Numbered from the stretch's first letter, positions 1-11,384 are shown. The stretch is DNA of 64,000 nt from Brassica napus (GCF_020379485.1 NC_063451.1:23666630-23730629); one strand, 5' to 3'. Notes: generated by a model from the letters alone, not told the origin. Made by a program: numbers and translations.

Positions 1-23
1 TAAGACAAAAATGTGGAATGCAG

Positions 24-82
24 GAGGAGAGAGTGCAGAACATGAAGCTAGTTCGATTCTACAGGGTGGAGTTGTAATGTAG
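24..82 (+). CDS. Possible terminal exon of an upstream gene
   Basis: A short open stretch follows a plausible splice acceptor (TGCAG at 19-23) and runs in frame from base 26 to a TAG at 80-82, ending in residues EHEASSILQGGVVM. If real, it is the last exon of a plus-strand gene whose body lies left of the window. By gene order that would be the Arabidopsis At4g28260 equivalent, but I do not recognise the peptide. The following 100 bases are T/G rich, as expected of a 3' UTR. Confidence 0.3.
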
Positions 83-483
83 GAGAAACAACAAGCTGAG
101 ATTCTCTTAATTTGATGTGTGTTTGTGTGTGTAAATAAGAAGGCCTTGGTCTTGCATTTTACAGGTCTCTCTGTAAATCCTATTACTTTTGATACTATCT
201 GAACCCTTTTGAGGCCTAATTCACTTTTCATATTGTGTTATCAGCAATATCAAAAACTTAAAGTCGAACTCTTAAAATCTATTATCGATATAGGCAAATT
301 AGATTACAACTTTTGAAGCTAAAAGAATGGATCCCTTGAATGAGGAGGGGGGTTGTCTCAAGCGGACCGATAGGCCATAGATCATGTCAGGTTGCGATAT
401 GCTTTTAATGAAACCGCTAACTCAAATTCGGTCACGGTACCATTTTGTTTACAACATTTTTAATGTATTAAGAAAGACCCGTA

Positions 484-908
484 TCCCTCTTTGTAAGAGG
501 TGACACTATCCTCGTATTCAAAACCTGGGAAGCATACCAACTTCCTAGCCGTTTGTTATCTTGTGTGAAGGTCCGCTTGGGGCCGGTAGATGCATCCGCT
601 TTCATTTGCTTGAGAGTCGAGGCTTTGGATGGTGTTGCGACGTCATGTGACTAATAGTTCGTTATTCGAAGATTTTGAAGTGTGGTTTAAATCTTTCATA
701 GATTATATCACAAGTGACAACTTTGATATCTTGCATAACACCTTATAAAACTTGTTTAAGTTTGTGTCTCCATCCTTGTACTCTTTTGAATTTTATGTCC
801 TAGGTTTAACCTTTTGGATCGCACATCGTGGTTTGTACGATGTTGTTACTATCCCTCGCTGTAAGTGTTTAATCTAGTAATGAAGATTTTGGTGAACAAA
901 AAAAAAAA
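484..908 (+). mobile_element. 5'-truncated poly-A retroposon (LINE-like 3' end)
   Basis: A 425-bp insertion ending in an A-run (about 899-908) is bracketed by a perfect 17-bp direct repeat, ATTAAGAAAGACCCGTA, at 467-483 and 909-925. Long target-site duplications plus a 3' poly-A tail are the hallmark of target-primed reverse transcription. The body holds no long ORF and has no A/B-box pair, so it is more likely the 3' end of a LINE than a SINE. The perfect duplication suggests fairly recent insertion. Confidence 0.8.
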
Positions 909-1067
909 ATTAAGAAAGACCCGTACCAAGACCATTAATGTTTCGACTTCTTAGGATCTAACACTGTCTTGTTCACCGTTATCAATCAAACGTAGCCACG
1001 TAGGGCCCTTGTTTTATTTGGAAGGAAAGAAATATCGTTATCCGACATAAGCAACGCCGTTTGCGTC

Positions 1068-1306
1068 CAGTGCCGGCCCTGGGAGAAAGCGAAGGAAGCA
1101 TGTGCTTCCGGCCGTTCAAATTTTATCAATAATTTCGGCCAATTTTCATAATGCAAGTTGCACTTAGTCCAGTAGTAATACGTTAATCTTCTTCGCAGGA
1201 GAAGTCATGAGTTCAACACTCATGCTGAACATTTTTCTATTTTCATATATAGTGGCCCAAAACAATTTTTGTGCTTCTAACCCAACAAAACTCATGGCCG
1301 CTACTG
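1068..1306. mobile_element. hAT-type MITE, 239 bp
   Basis: The element begins CAGTGCCGGCC and ends with the imperfect complement GGCCGCTACTG. It is flanked by an exact 8-bp duplication TTTGCGTC at 1060-1067 and 1307-1314. Terminal CAG...CTG with an 8-bp duplication is diagnostic of the hAT superfamily. There is no coding capacity. It sits about 240 bp beyond the RMA2 stop codon, on the 3' side of that gene. Confidence 0.75.
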
Positions 1307-1543
1307 TTTGCGTCGCATTCTAATGCCACTATCATCTTTTATTGGTGTACAAGATCGATTGAGTCAAAGATAAGCCTACGTTTACCCATCATCACATATT
1401 ATTACAAGTAGCTCAAAATATACAACAGCCAATTTGGTGCCGTTTCTTGATTTTTGACTTTATTTTATTCTCATCATATACCATTTCAACATGCAACACT
1501 CTTACACACATACACATACAAACTCATTCGACTTAACTTATAT

Positions 1544-2137
1544 CTAGAAGAGAAGTAAACACATAAACATAAAGCAAAGGAGGAACAAGTAGATTCTGCT
1601 TAGAGACTCCTCCGCCTGCATTGTCCTCGGCCTTAACCGGAGATTTGTGTCACGGTCTGTCCGGTACGGTGACACGTTGCTCGATGACTCACCAAATAGT
1701 CTCCGATACACCATGTCGCATACCGCACCCGTCACCGGATCAGGCATTCTAGACATGTTCCTTTGACTACTCACACCTTCGTCTACACGTTGACCGACTC
1801 CTCTTACGTCATAAACCGGACCGGATGGTCTCTTCGGTAAGGTTAAACCGGACTGGGGAGTTTTCTGTCCCCTGCCGTAGATAGGGACAAGGGTAGCCTC
1901 GGAGACATCGGATTTGCAGACCGGACATTTTTGAGATTCATCCTTATCGTACTGATCTACGCGTTGTCTTGATGTGTTGGAGGAATAAGTCCACTTGTAA
2001 ATGCAAGGCCAACAAAACAAGTGGCCACAAAAGGTCACGACCGGGTCTCGAACCTGATCTAAACATATGTTGCAGTCGAAGTCTCCTCCGGAGTCAACCA
2101 ACGCTGCTGGGCTGTCTTCTTGGTCCTTTATCTCCAT
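1544..2137 (-). CDS. RMA2: RING-finger, membrane-anchored E3 ubiquitin ligase RMA2
   Basis: Single-exon ORF of 197 residues, the usual RMA length. A C3HC4 RING lies at about residues 22-76: the CNICLDQVRDPVVTFCGHLF segment, then CPVC after a long spacer typical of plant RMAs. The C-terminal 20 residues (YLFLLCFMFMCLLLF) form one hydrophobic anchor, and a conserved VCDMVYRRLFGES block precedes it. RMA proteins are ER-membrane E3 ligases that ubiquitinate client membrane proteins; Arabidopsis RMAs act on aquaporin trafficking and ER quality control. The sequence closely matches Arabidopsis RMA2 (At4g28270) as I remember it. No disruption is seen. The ATG at 2137 is the first in frame and gives the canonical MEI start. 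Confidence 0.95.
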   Translation of the reverse strand: MEIKDQEDSPAALVDSGGDFDCNICLDQVRDPVVTFCGHLFCWPCIYKWTYSSNTSRQRVDQYDKDESQKCPVCKSDVSEATLVPIYGRGQKTPQSGLTLPKRPSGPVYDVRGVGQRVDEGVSSQRNMSRMPDPVTGAVCDMVYRRLFGESSSNVSPYRTDRDTNLRLRPRTMQAEESLSRIYLFLLCFMFMCLLLF

Positions 2138-2960
2138 TTTACTGAAACGTACAAGACAAGCTCATTCACTTGTGGATATTGTTTATAAGTAGATCATTAC
2201 AAACTTAACAAAGTCATCTATACACCAATCATGATCTTGCTTTACTTTAAAAAAATTTAAAGAAAGAAAACGAGTGAAACAAAGACCAATCATGATCTTG
2301 CTCATTACGAAATTTTGAGAGAGAAAAGAAGAAAAACCATTTTTTAAAGAACAATTAAAAACAAGACTTGACCTAATCCCTTTAGGTTTCACGCTTTCCT
2401 CTGTTTCCATAATCTCGAATCACGTTATTATTCATAGACCATATACGAAAAAAAGAAAACTAAATAGCTAAAGAAATGGATCAAACAATCACAACGAGTT
2501 TTTATTCGTATGGTCTAAAACCTACATAGTATATATAATCCAAGAGATTCATATCGTGCCTAGTTACTCAAGAAACGGTGCAGATCTACTGATTATACAC
2601 CTTTAGATGCACACATACAAACGCAAAGACATAAGATTTCTATGAAGACTTATGGTTTCAGAAGATAAAAGAGACGTACTTTTGAGAAGCTTGTTAGATA
2701 TATATGGATCTCTTCTGTCTTAAGTACTACTCAACCTTTTGATTTGCTTGATGCGACAATGGCTAAAGAACAGAGGAGGGGAAGTATTTGGGTTTGGAGA
2801 GAGCAGAATGGATTAGAAGAATAATAGGTCGAGAGTGGTGCAGAAGCACGAGAGCTTATGTTACACATACACAATTTTTTTTTTTAATTATAAAAATTAT
2901 AAGGTGCAAAATTAAAAATCCGAATAGGTTATGTTTTTTAAATAAGAAACGTCTACCTAA
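2138..2960 (-). promoter_or_regulatory. RMA2 5' UTR and upstream region
   Basis: AT-rich DNA upstream of the RMA2 ATG on the minus strand, with no convincing ORF. A 14-base stretch (ACCAATCATGATCT) occurs twice, at about 2223 and 2286. RMA2-type genes can have a 5' UTR intron, but I could not place splice sites with confidence. The promoter is bounded on the far side by the SINE at 2973. Confidence 0.35.
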
Positions 2961-2972
2961 TTAAAAATAAGT

Positions 2973-3263
2973 GTGGAAGCCCCTTGGTCCAATGGTTTGA
3001 CTAAAGGTTCACTTCTACATCCGGAGATCTGGGTTTCAAACCCTAAAAAATGCAAATCATGCATATAATAGAGAAAAATGGTTACAAGAGGTCTTTAGTA
3101 TAGTGCAGAGCGTATCATCGAACATGGATTTCATAGGGCGGCTTGGAGTGACGACAGTCAGACGTGTATTCTCATCTGGCGGTAGAATTATCGGCTGTAA
3201 AATCGTCTATATAATATTTCTGAGCGTTGTAATAGCATAATAAATCAGACGTTAAAAAAAAAT
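2973..3263 (+). mobile_element. tRNA-derived SINE
   Basis: It starts with an A-box-like TGGTCCAATGGTTTGAC (about 2986-3002), followed by a B-box-like GGGTTTCAAACCC (about 3030-3042). It then has an unrelated body and ends in a 3' A-tract. It is flanked by the 12-bp duplication TTAAAAATAAGT at 2961-2972 and 3264-3275. This is the standard plan of Brassicaceae SINEs. It lies upstream of RMA2, where its pol III promoter could matter. Confidence 0.8.
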
Positions 3264-3275
3264 TTAAAAATAAGT

Positions 3276-4440
3276 TGATAAAGTAACAAAACGCCTTTTT
3301 ATATCTTTTTCTTTTATAACTTACTAGCTAATACATTTATATTCGCAACTTATATTCTTTATATTTCATAATATCACTTGTTTTAGCTAAAACATAAATA
3401 TTAAAATATTATTTTTATCAATAGTATCATAATATGTATACACTAAATATAGCTCAAAATAAAAACTGTAAAATACAATTAGATGTACAACATACAAAAA
3501 GTATAACATTAATTTCTTAAAATTATAATTTAATATATAAATTAAATATAACTTATCTGATTATAGAACAACTTTAATAGTATACAACATCTAATAAATA
3601 TAAAATTAAATAGAAATGTAAACTAACTTATATTTTTATAAATGAAATACATTAACATATATTTTAAAAATTAAGATGTAATATTTTATATTTATAGAAT
3701 AATAAATATTCACTTGATAGGACTATGTTAACGAAAAAACAGATATTGGAAATGCCACATGACATGACCTTACATGAAAAAATGATACATAGAATATTAG
3801 AAAGCACAAAATATACCCATGACTTTGGAAATGCCACAAGAATGCACAAAATGACAAAATATTCAGGAAAGATAAGAATTTGGCTCTGAAAAAGAAGATA
3901 AGAAGTAGGCAGTGTCTGTTTCTGGCAACACCATAGACACTCACCCAAGTATGACGACGTGGAACTACATGGCTGCACCGTTACACCATTATTTACCCTT
4001 TTAACAAAATTCCTAGTGTGATTTTTCACTTTCACTAGATTATTTAAAAAGTTCTGCTTATTGTTATTTTTATTTTTTTTGTAACATAAAGTTCTGCTTA
4101 TTCACTACTTTACTTCTTTGTATTATTTCAGAATTTGTAACTAGTAGGTGTTGGGTGGTGAGTTGAAAGCAGAAAAGGTGGTGAGTGAATAGCAATGGCA
4201 ATTTGGCAAGTTGCGTGATTAAACAGGAATTATATAATAATAAGATTTCATCAAAGCCTTGATTGAAGGGCTTATCTATCAATAGTCATACAGTTTAAAC
4301 TTTAAACCACACAAGAAGATTAGGCTACACGTCACCGAAGGTGTTCACCATACCATATTTGATTTCATATATACTAATTGTCAGTAAGCAACCCGAAACT
4401 CATTCCATGAAGTAATAAAGGAGTGCCTACAAATTCATAT
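3276..4440. other. AT-rich intergenic DNA
   Basis: Very AT-rich sequence with only spurious ORFs. One micro-feature: a 15-bp direct repeat AAAGTTCTGCTTATT at 4048-4062 and 4088-4102 brackets 25 T-rich bases, like a tiny 5'-truncated retroposon in reverse orientation. Nothing else is supported. Confidence 0.5.
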
Positions 4441-4459
4441 CTGTTTTGTCGTCACCATT

Positions 4460-6534
4460 ATGCCTGAATCTTATGATGAAAAACAAAGTTCAGAGTCCTT
4501 GAAAAGCACTTCATACCAGAATGTTAAAGCAGAGCAATCTCAATGCGAGGAACTGGTTCGAATCATTGACGTTTATGGGAACGCCTCAGGACAACAACTG
4601 AATAAATCTAAATCTTCAGTTTTGTTCGGTTCTAAGGTCATAACGTCCACAAAAAAATGATCTGAAAAGATCACTTGACATTACGAAAGAGGGTGGAATG
4701 GGAATGTACTTGGGCATGCCTGAAAAGATTTGTGGATCGAAGAAACAAGTATTTTCCTTCGTGCAAGAAAGGATGAACAACCATATAAACTCGTGGTCTG
4801 CAAAGCTTCTATCTAAAGGAGGGAAGGAAGTTCAAATCAAATCAGTCGCACAAGCTGTACCAACCTATGTCATGTCATGCTATTGACTGACTCAAGATAC
4901 TTGTAAAAAACTATCCGCCGCAGTGACGCGTTTTTGGTGGAGTACGAGTAATTATAACGGAAGACTTCATTGGGTAGTATGGGACAAGATTTGTGTTCCT
5001 TTGGAGGAAGGAGGTCTGGACTTCCGAGACTTTAACGACTTCAACCTAGCACTCTTAGCAAGACAAGTATGGCGACTGCTTATCTACCCAAAATCTCTAC
5101 TAAGCCGAGTTCTAAAAGGGAGGTATTATCGACACTCCAACCCGTTAATTATAGGTAAATCAAATAACTCCTCATATGGATGGAGTAGCTTAATGGCGTC
5201 TAGACAAATCCTGGACAAGGCACTTAAAAAGACTATTGGAACTGGAGAAAACACAAAAGTTTGGGAGGATGTCTGGATTCAGACGGAGCCAGCCAGACCT
5301 GCAATACCGAGAGAAGCTGTTGTTGATCCTGACTTGAAAGTTCACTACCTGATCGATCATGACCTCAAGGAATGGAATGTGGCTCTCGTGAATGAACTTA
5401 TTGCAGAAGAAGATATTCCCCGCATTTTGGCGATGAGAATAAGCCGCACGGCTCGTCGAGATAGTTACGTCTGGAAATATTCCAAGTCGGGTAGCTATAC
5501 AGTACGAACATGATATAAGGTGGCAGTAGAACAGAGACGCAATTCCCAACCTATTGAGGTGACAGAACCAAGCACAAATGGCTTAAAGAAAGAAGTCTGG
5601 AAACTCAAAGCACCTCGGAAAATAAAACACTTCATTTGGCAATCTATCTCAGGATATATAGCCTCAGCAAGCAAGCTGAAAGAACGCCATTGCGGTCAGG
5701 ATAGTACCTGCCAGAGATGCGGAGATGAACAAGAAACAGTGAATCACATTCTCTTCGAGTGCCACCGGCAGCTCAGTGTTGGGCCTTGTCGGATATTCCT
5801 ACCTCTCCGGGGATCTTCCCGTGTTCCTGCTTATTTATCAATGTCAAGACGCTCCTAAAATACTCCAAAGAGCGCAATCAACTCGGCGTTTGTTCTTCAG
5901 TGTTCCCATGGATCATGTGGTATCAATGGAAGACAAGACACCTTTGGAAACCTTACAATTGGCATATCAAGAGGCGGAAGCTTGGAGGATGGCACAGATG
6001 GTGGAGATAACCTTTACGGCTGAAGAAAACAACCACGCAACAGCTCCTCACGTCGCAGTCGAGTTGCCCTGCCTTTGGAGGTGTCAAGTCGACGCGTCAT
6101 GGCTGGAGACTAGTGATGGAGTTGGAATGGGTTTTATTCTCTATGAGCAGGAAACAGAAGTACTAAGAGGACATGGCAAAAGATCACAGACAGATTCTCC
6201 ACTTCACGCAGAGGCAGAAGGTTTATGTTGGGTGATGAAGGAGATAAGAAACCGGGGCCTGGCTCGGGTTTACTTTGAATCCGACTGCCAACAGCTAGTA
6301 CACATTATCCAACAGAAGAAAGAATGGCCTGTACTAGAAGCAGTATTGGACGACATCCAAGCTATTAAATCTTCGTTTGATGTTTTTTCTCATAAGTATA
6401 TCCCTCGTTTTGCAAATGTCCGTGCGGATGGTCTTGCCAAAGACGTCCCATCACGAGTGCAGAGCTTTAGCTCCTTTGAGATCATGGATACACTAAGGTT
6501 AGCCGTTAAGGCTAGTTTGTACGAACTCTTTTAA
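4460..6534 (+). pseudogene. Decayed 5'-truncated LINE (RT thumb, zf-RVT, RNase H)
   Basis: Consecutive fragments spell the C-terminal half of a plant L1-type ORF2. The end of reverse transcriptase comes first (YGNASGQQLNKSKSS near 4573, then MYLGMPEKICGSKK and the NHINSWSAKLLSKGGKEV block). Next is a zf-RVT domain with CQRCGDEQETVNHILFEC near 5710-5760, then a plant RNase H (RVT_3) at about 6060-6530 with VDASW and VYFESDCQQL. The endonuclease and catalytic RT core are missing. In-frame stops occur at 4658-4660, 4884-4886 and 5511-5513, and there is a frame change near 5775. An A-run follows at 6560-6570. The element is dead, although the RNase H part is still open for 252 codons. Confidence 0.85.
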
Positions 6535-6574
6535 GTTTGGAATGAATCTTTTGATGCCAAAAAAAAAAAACAAC

Positions 6575-7436
6575 TTGTTTTCTTTTCTGTTGTTGCAAAA
6601 CTTAAAAACTTAGTCTCAATCAATCAAATTTTCAAATATAACTACAAAAACTACTATCTGTCCTAAATAAATATTTCTATTACAAGAAAAGGCTAAACGT
6701 TTTCTTTTGAGGTTCTCTTAATAATTTCAAAGGCTAAATCTAAAAGGTAAAACTAAAATCTTCACAATCTCTCTGAATGTTTACACCGCTGGTATTGTTA
6801 TACAAGGCTAGTAATATCACTGATAAAGTGAAGAACCAGTTGACAAAATGAACTCCATCCCAACATGATCTCTCATATAGTTCACTTTAAACAATAATTA
6901 TAACAAAAGTATTGGGTTATAGTTCGTATTGGGTTATAGTTCACTTTAAATACATTTATAGTATTTTACCAAAAATTTTTTTTTATAGTTGTAGCTTGCA
7001 TATATATAAATGTATTTTAAAAACGTATATATAATATTATAGATACACGTTCATGATAATGTTTTCAAAGTCTTGTATAAAATTATTGGAGCAAGTTGCC
7101 TTTGACAACTAGGAAAACTGAGCCAAGAAATGGGCGTCTCCCAATTGATTAGGGATATTAACCAGTTGTAACGTAGCTGAACCAAAATAACATACTGAAT
7201 ATATATTTGTTTTCTCTATAAAGTTTTGGTTAATGTAATGTTTTCTTGAAATATTAAAATAGTAAAGTACTAATATGGTTTCTTCTACTTAATTATCCGG
7301 TACATCCGCAGTATTTTTCTCCCCTCCTATAACTCCATAACACGAAAACGAAAACGTAACACAAAAATGTTTTAAAATCAAATGTGACAAAGAAGGAAAC
7401 AACAACAGTTACAACAATAAAAAATGAAACAAAAGC
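6575..7436. other. AT-rich intergenic / LLG3 promoter region
   Basis: No ORF, repeat or RNA gene that I can support. The last part must include the original promoter and 5' UTR of the LLG3 relict that starts at 7437. Confidence 0.4.
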
Positions 7437-7467
7437 ATGAAGATTTCTCCACATTGTTTGGTTTCTC

Positions 7468-8660
7468 GAACAAAACTTGGGTTCACCCCTTACGGTGAAC
7501 TCTCAAATTCATCTCTATTATTAACATCAATCAAAGTGCCATGTAGGACTAGAAGAAAAAAAATATTAAAACTTAAAAAAAAAAGAAAATAGCTTAAAAA
7601 GAATAAAAGAACGTTGCCGTCGCAGTTAACTAAAGAAAAAGTTTACCGAAGAAAAGAAAAAAAAATAAAAACTATGGAACAAAATATGTCTACTGCTTCT
7701 TTTGTCTTGTTTTCATTGTGGAAGTAGTAAGATTTGCAAAACCTTACTACAACTTTCAAAACCTAATGGAGACAGAAGCAGTAATAGAAAAAGGATTGTT
7801 GGAGGTGGGGATACTTCCTTGTAACATTAGGAGCTCTGTCTCTGTTCCTGCTAGGAATCACAAGAAGCTCTCGGCAACAATAAGGGAAGAGACGAGAACT
7901 CATCCTCCAGTTACATACTGTGTGAAGTTCGAGTCATTTGACACTATGTCCAAACTGGTCAAAGACAACGGTGACAAGTACGAGTCACATCCTGTCTCAG
8001 CCGGTGGATACAATTGGTACGTGCACGTATGTTGGATTTAAGTTAAGCACATGAGAATTGATTGTCATTGTCAATAACTGGTGAAAATTGGATACTTTTT
8101 GCAGGACACATTGAGATCAAGCCCAACAGAGAACAAAGCTATGAAAAGAGCAAGCTTTGTGGGAGTAAAAACTGGCCTGACAACAAGTTCATCACATCTG
8201 AATATTCAGTAAACATACCATTCCTTGGAAAATTCAACATCAACCTCTTCAGAGTAGTGTGGCGGACAGCTTATGTGGTTGGAGTTTTCTCTTTGACAAA
8301 CCCCTTTGACACTAATCCGATATCCGGACGTACATGGCTTGATTTGAAGTACGTAAGTCATGGTATGTTTGTACAACCAGACGTACATGGCTTGATTTGG
8401 ATTGGAGAAGAAATCAAAATTCGATTTGAAAGCATAGAATTGGAGACTCAACTTGACAAACACAGCTTCCATTTTCTCTGTGGTGATGAAGGAAGCAACC
8501 GACACCGTTAACGGCGACGTTCTTTTATTTTTTTTAAAGCTATTTTCTTTTTATTTTAAATTTTAATATTTTATTTTCTCCTAATCCTACATTACACTTT
8601 GATTGGTGTTAATAGGTGAATTTGAGAGTTCACCATAGGGGGTGAACCCAAGTTTTGTTC
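7468..8660. mobile_element. Long-TIR transposon carrying a MATH-domain gene (Pack-MULE-like)
   Basis: Terminal inverted repeats of about 150 bp run at 7468-7620 and 8507-8660. Outer ends share GAACAAAACTTGGGTTCAC and inner ends share the AAAGAACGT..GCCGT segment. A direct repeat TTTCTC lies immediately outside both ends (7462-7467 and 8661-8666). Long TIRs around a host-gene copy and no transposase suggest a Pack-MULE or similar non-autonomous carrier. However, the duplication I can prove is only 6 bp rather than 9, so the superfamily is uncertain. Removing one TTTCTC copy and the element restores the LLG3 signal-peptide reading frame, which supports the boundaries. Confidence 0.8.
7766..8511 (+). 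pseudogene. Captured MATH (TRAF-like) domain gene, frame-disrupted
   Basis: From the ATG at 7766 the frame encodes METEAVIEKG and a MATH-domain start with PPVTYCVKFESFDTMSKLV and KYESHPVSAGGYNW, the usual first strands of Brassicaceae MATH proteins. A GT...AG intron (8017-8104) follows, but splicing leads to a stop within three codons; the downstream 8110-8511 frame is offset by one base. The second part (SGRTWLDLKYVSHGMFVQPDVHGLIW) I do not recognise. It lies wholly between the TIRs at 7468-7620 and 8507-8660, so it is transposon cargo rather than a resident gene. Confidence 0.6.
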
Positions 8661-9275
8661 TTTCTCTATTTACAATCATCCTTTTGTCGGGATTCGCCTC
8701 GTCTCTCCACATCTCTCGTAATTTACAAATATTTAGTATTTAAATTTGTGTTTATTAAAAAGTGTTTTAAGTTCTTAAAAAAGGTTTGTTATGTGAAGTT
8801 GATGCGCTTGTGTCACACCCAGCCACAAGCCGAGCTCTTCTTCGGGCAAAGAAACGTAAGAAAATCCAATTTTCCAAACTTGAATCATTGTTCTTAGTAA
8901 GAGCTCATGCATGATCCATTGATATTAACAGCATGCAAAGAAGATTTTGCAAGCAAGGATTACACAATCTTAACGAGTAGATGCAAAGGACCAAAGTATC
9001 AAGCCAAGGCATGTTGCTCGGCCTTCAAGGACTTTGCATGCCCATACGCGGAAATTATTAGCGATGAAACGACACTATGTGCTGCCGAAATGTTCTGCTA
9101 CATCCAACTCTATGGACGTTATCCTCTGGGCATATTGGCAAACATGTGTAAGGAAGGCAAAGAAGGGCTTGATTGCACCAACGTCAAGGCCACCTCTGCG
9201 TCTTCTCGTGCATAACTCCCACTTGTTTCCACACACGCATTGCTTTTCACCGTTATCTTGGTTTGCCTTTTCTAA

Positions 9276-10143
9276 AGACATGTATAAATGTTACCGGCGG
9301 CGGACCCAGCAATTTTTTTTTACTGAGGTCACAATGTAAATAACGTGTTACTAAGTGTAAAAAAAGAAGTAAATATATGGTTCATTGTGGAGCTTCCAAA
9401 TCATGTTTGAGGAGTCATTACGTGCACTATCGAATCAACTGAGCCGGAACTAACTAAACAAAATGGGTTACAAGTGAAATTTACATTATTTACTGGTGTC
9501 AAGTGTCAACTAATCTCACTTCTCTTCAAATAGGTCCGTCCATGTATGTTACGATATGTATGACCGGTTTTGAGTACAGTCGGATTAAACATTTTTCAAA
9601 TTTTAAAGAATTATTACACATATGTCGAGTAATCTCTTTTTTTTAAAAAAAATTATGTTAAGACTATTATAAAAATGTTTATAACCATTTAAATATCGGA
9701 TTCGGATTCGACACTGGCTATATGATAGGTATATGGACATTACGTTGTTAAGTGACCCCATTAATTCTCTTGTGCAAATCATAGATGAAACTTCGATTTT
9801 TGTTTAGGCTGGCCTACATTTCAGTAATATGCATTGTGGGGGAATTGAATCCATATGATCTCGTATCAACAATACGAGTATCATCCATTACGCTACACAT
9901 CTGAGTCCTCGTGAAAATTTCGCTACACATCACAATACTAGCATGTGGATCACGACAACATTTTGGCAGCTAATGTGGTGAGTTAATCTCCAAGGCACAT
10001 GAATCTCGTATAACATGACATGTCATAACATGTTGCGTTACACTTCAACCCAAAATTACTATAAAACAAAAAAAGCTTAAACATTAAAATCAACAATTGT
10101 TGTTGGTAAATCGTAGAAACTATATCAAACTTTGTCAAATGAG
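9276..10143. other. Intergenic; possible SINE remnant on the minus strand
   Basis: Mostly featureless AT-rich DNA. On the minus strand, 9838-9900 reads as a tRNA-like promoter: an A-box-like TAGCGTAATGGAT (about 9885-9897) and a B-box-like GGATTCAATTCCC (about 9841-9853). This could be a SINE head, but no tail or target-site duplication was found. Confidence 0.35.
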
Positions 10144-10148
10144 AAGAA

Positions 10149-10500
10149 TGTTAGTAATTGAAGAACATAGTGAAGAACAAGAGAGAGATGTTTAATCTAG
10201 AAAGTAAAGAGAGAGATAGAGTAAAAAAGAAAAATCTTATTTGCTTGATTGATTTGCTTATGGGAACATCCCATATATATAGGGGTTACAAGTATGGCAA
10301 ATGGTAGATGAGATATGATAAACTAATAATCCATTGTCTTGAGATCTTAACCCACCATGCACGCTTGTCCCTTGTAGTGGCATCTCCATTGTCTTGAGAC
10401 TTTAACCCACCATGCATGTTTGTCCCTTGTAGTGAGTGGTATCTCCATTGTCTTGAGACCTTAACCAACCATGCATGCTTCTTATTGCTTCATCTTCACA
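10149..10500 (-). repeat. Copia 3' LTR
   Basis: 352-bp LTR, starting TGTTAG and ending CTTCACA, preceded by target duplication AAGAA. It is the promoter-distal LTR given the minus orientation. Confidence 0.93.
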
Positions 10501-10631
10501 CTCGCCATAGGGACTGGTCAAGCTTGGAAACCATGAAGCATTCCCTCGTTAAAACCTTTAGCTTGGAAAAACCTCATGGGATAAAAAACCAAGCCAAGAA
10601 AAAAGAGTAGAACACATCATGGCTAAGAGGA

Positions 10632-11384
10632 TTAATGTGATGAAAAATCTACGAGTCCTAACTTGGAATGTATGAACTCGCAAACCTTGGTGCTTGCAGC
10701 CTTGGTAAAGAGGTCAGCTAGTTGATCCTCACTTCTTGTGTAGCAGGGTAAGATGATCCTTTGTTCCACTGCTTGCCTAACTTTATGACAATCCACCTCA
10801 ATGTGTTTAGTCCTCTCATGGAACACACTGTTGGAAGCTATGTGTATTGCTGCTTGATTATCACAATGCATGGTGATTGGAGTTGATGTCTCTATACCCA
10901 AGTCTCGAAGTAGGTTTCTGATCCAAATCAACTCACTAGTGAGCTTCCTCATTGCCCTATATTCAGCTTCAGCACTTGAGCATGACACTATCTTCTGTTT
11001 CTTGCTCTTCCAAGTGACAAGATTGCCTCCAATAAATGTACAATAGCCGGTAGTGGATCTCCTATCCACTCTGTCTCCTGCCCAATCAGCATCACAATAC
11101 CTAACTATCTCTGTATTTTTGTTGCATCCCATCCACACTCCTTGCCCTGGCGCCTCTCTTAGGTATCTTAGGATCCTTTCAACCATGTTCCAATGGTGTA
11201 TCTTGGGAGCTTGCATATTCTGGCTTACTTGGTTAACTGCAAAGCATACATCAGGCTTGGTGATGGTGAGGTATATCAGCTTTCCTATCATTCTTCTATA
11301 GTGTTTAACGTCAGCATAGGGCTTGTCTTCAATCTCCCCCTCACGCAGCACCTTATACCCATCTTCTAGTGGAGTCTTGGCTAC
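10632..11384 (-). pseudogene. Copia polyprotein, RT end and RNase H
   Basis: This is the C-terminal part of the polyprotein. It includes the conserved copia block YRRMIGKLIYLTITKPDVCF, then RNase H with YCDADWAGDRVDRRSTTGYC, SSAEAEYRAM and the CDNQAAIHIASN and HIEVDCH motifs, and it ends near LGLVDFSSH. At its N-terminal side it is cut off by the CACTA TIR; the open frame running on to 11567 inside the CACTA end is accidental. It joins in sequence to the RT part starting at 19263. Confidence 0.88.

Larger units (their letters stand above)
7437..9275 (+). pseudogene. LLG3: LORELEI-like GPI-anchored protein 3 relict, broken by a transposon
   Basis: LLG proteins are small GPI-anchored chaperones and co-receptors of FERONIA-type kinases. 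Exon 1 (7437-7467, resuming at 8667-8717) encodes a signal peptide beginning MKISPHCLVS and is split by the element at 7468-8660. Exon 2 is 8784-8855 (ends SRALLRAKK). Exon 3 starts at 8932 and carries the cysteine-rich core CKEDFASKDYTILTSRCKGP, CCSAFKDFACPYAE and LYGRYPLGILANMCKEGKEGLDC. Introns at 8718-8783 and 8856-8931 have GT...AG ends and consistent phase. A second lesion is a TAA at 9213-9215, just before the still-readable GPI-signal tail LPLVSTHALLFTVILVCLF (stop 9273-9275). Position and sequence fit Arabidopsis LLG3 (At4g28280). Confidence 0.85.

Noticed and set aside
2183..2410. Minus-strand ORF of 75 codons upstream of RMA2
   Set aside because: Hydrophobic, low-complexity translation of the likely 5' UTR or promoter; no homology recognised.
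3664..4035. Minus-strand ORF of 123 codons
   Set aside because: Phe/Ile/Cys-rich, low-complexity product from AT-rich DNA, with no domain or gene-like context.
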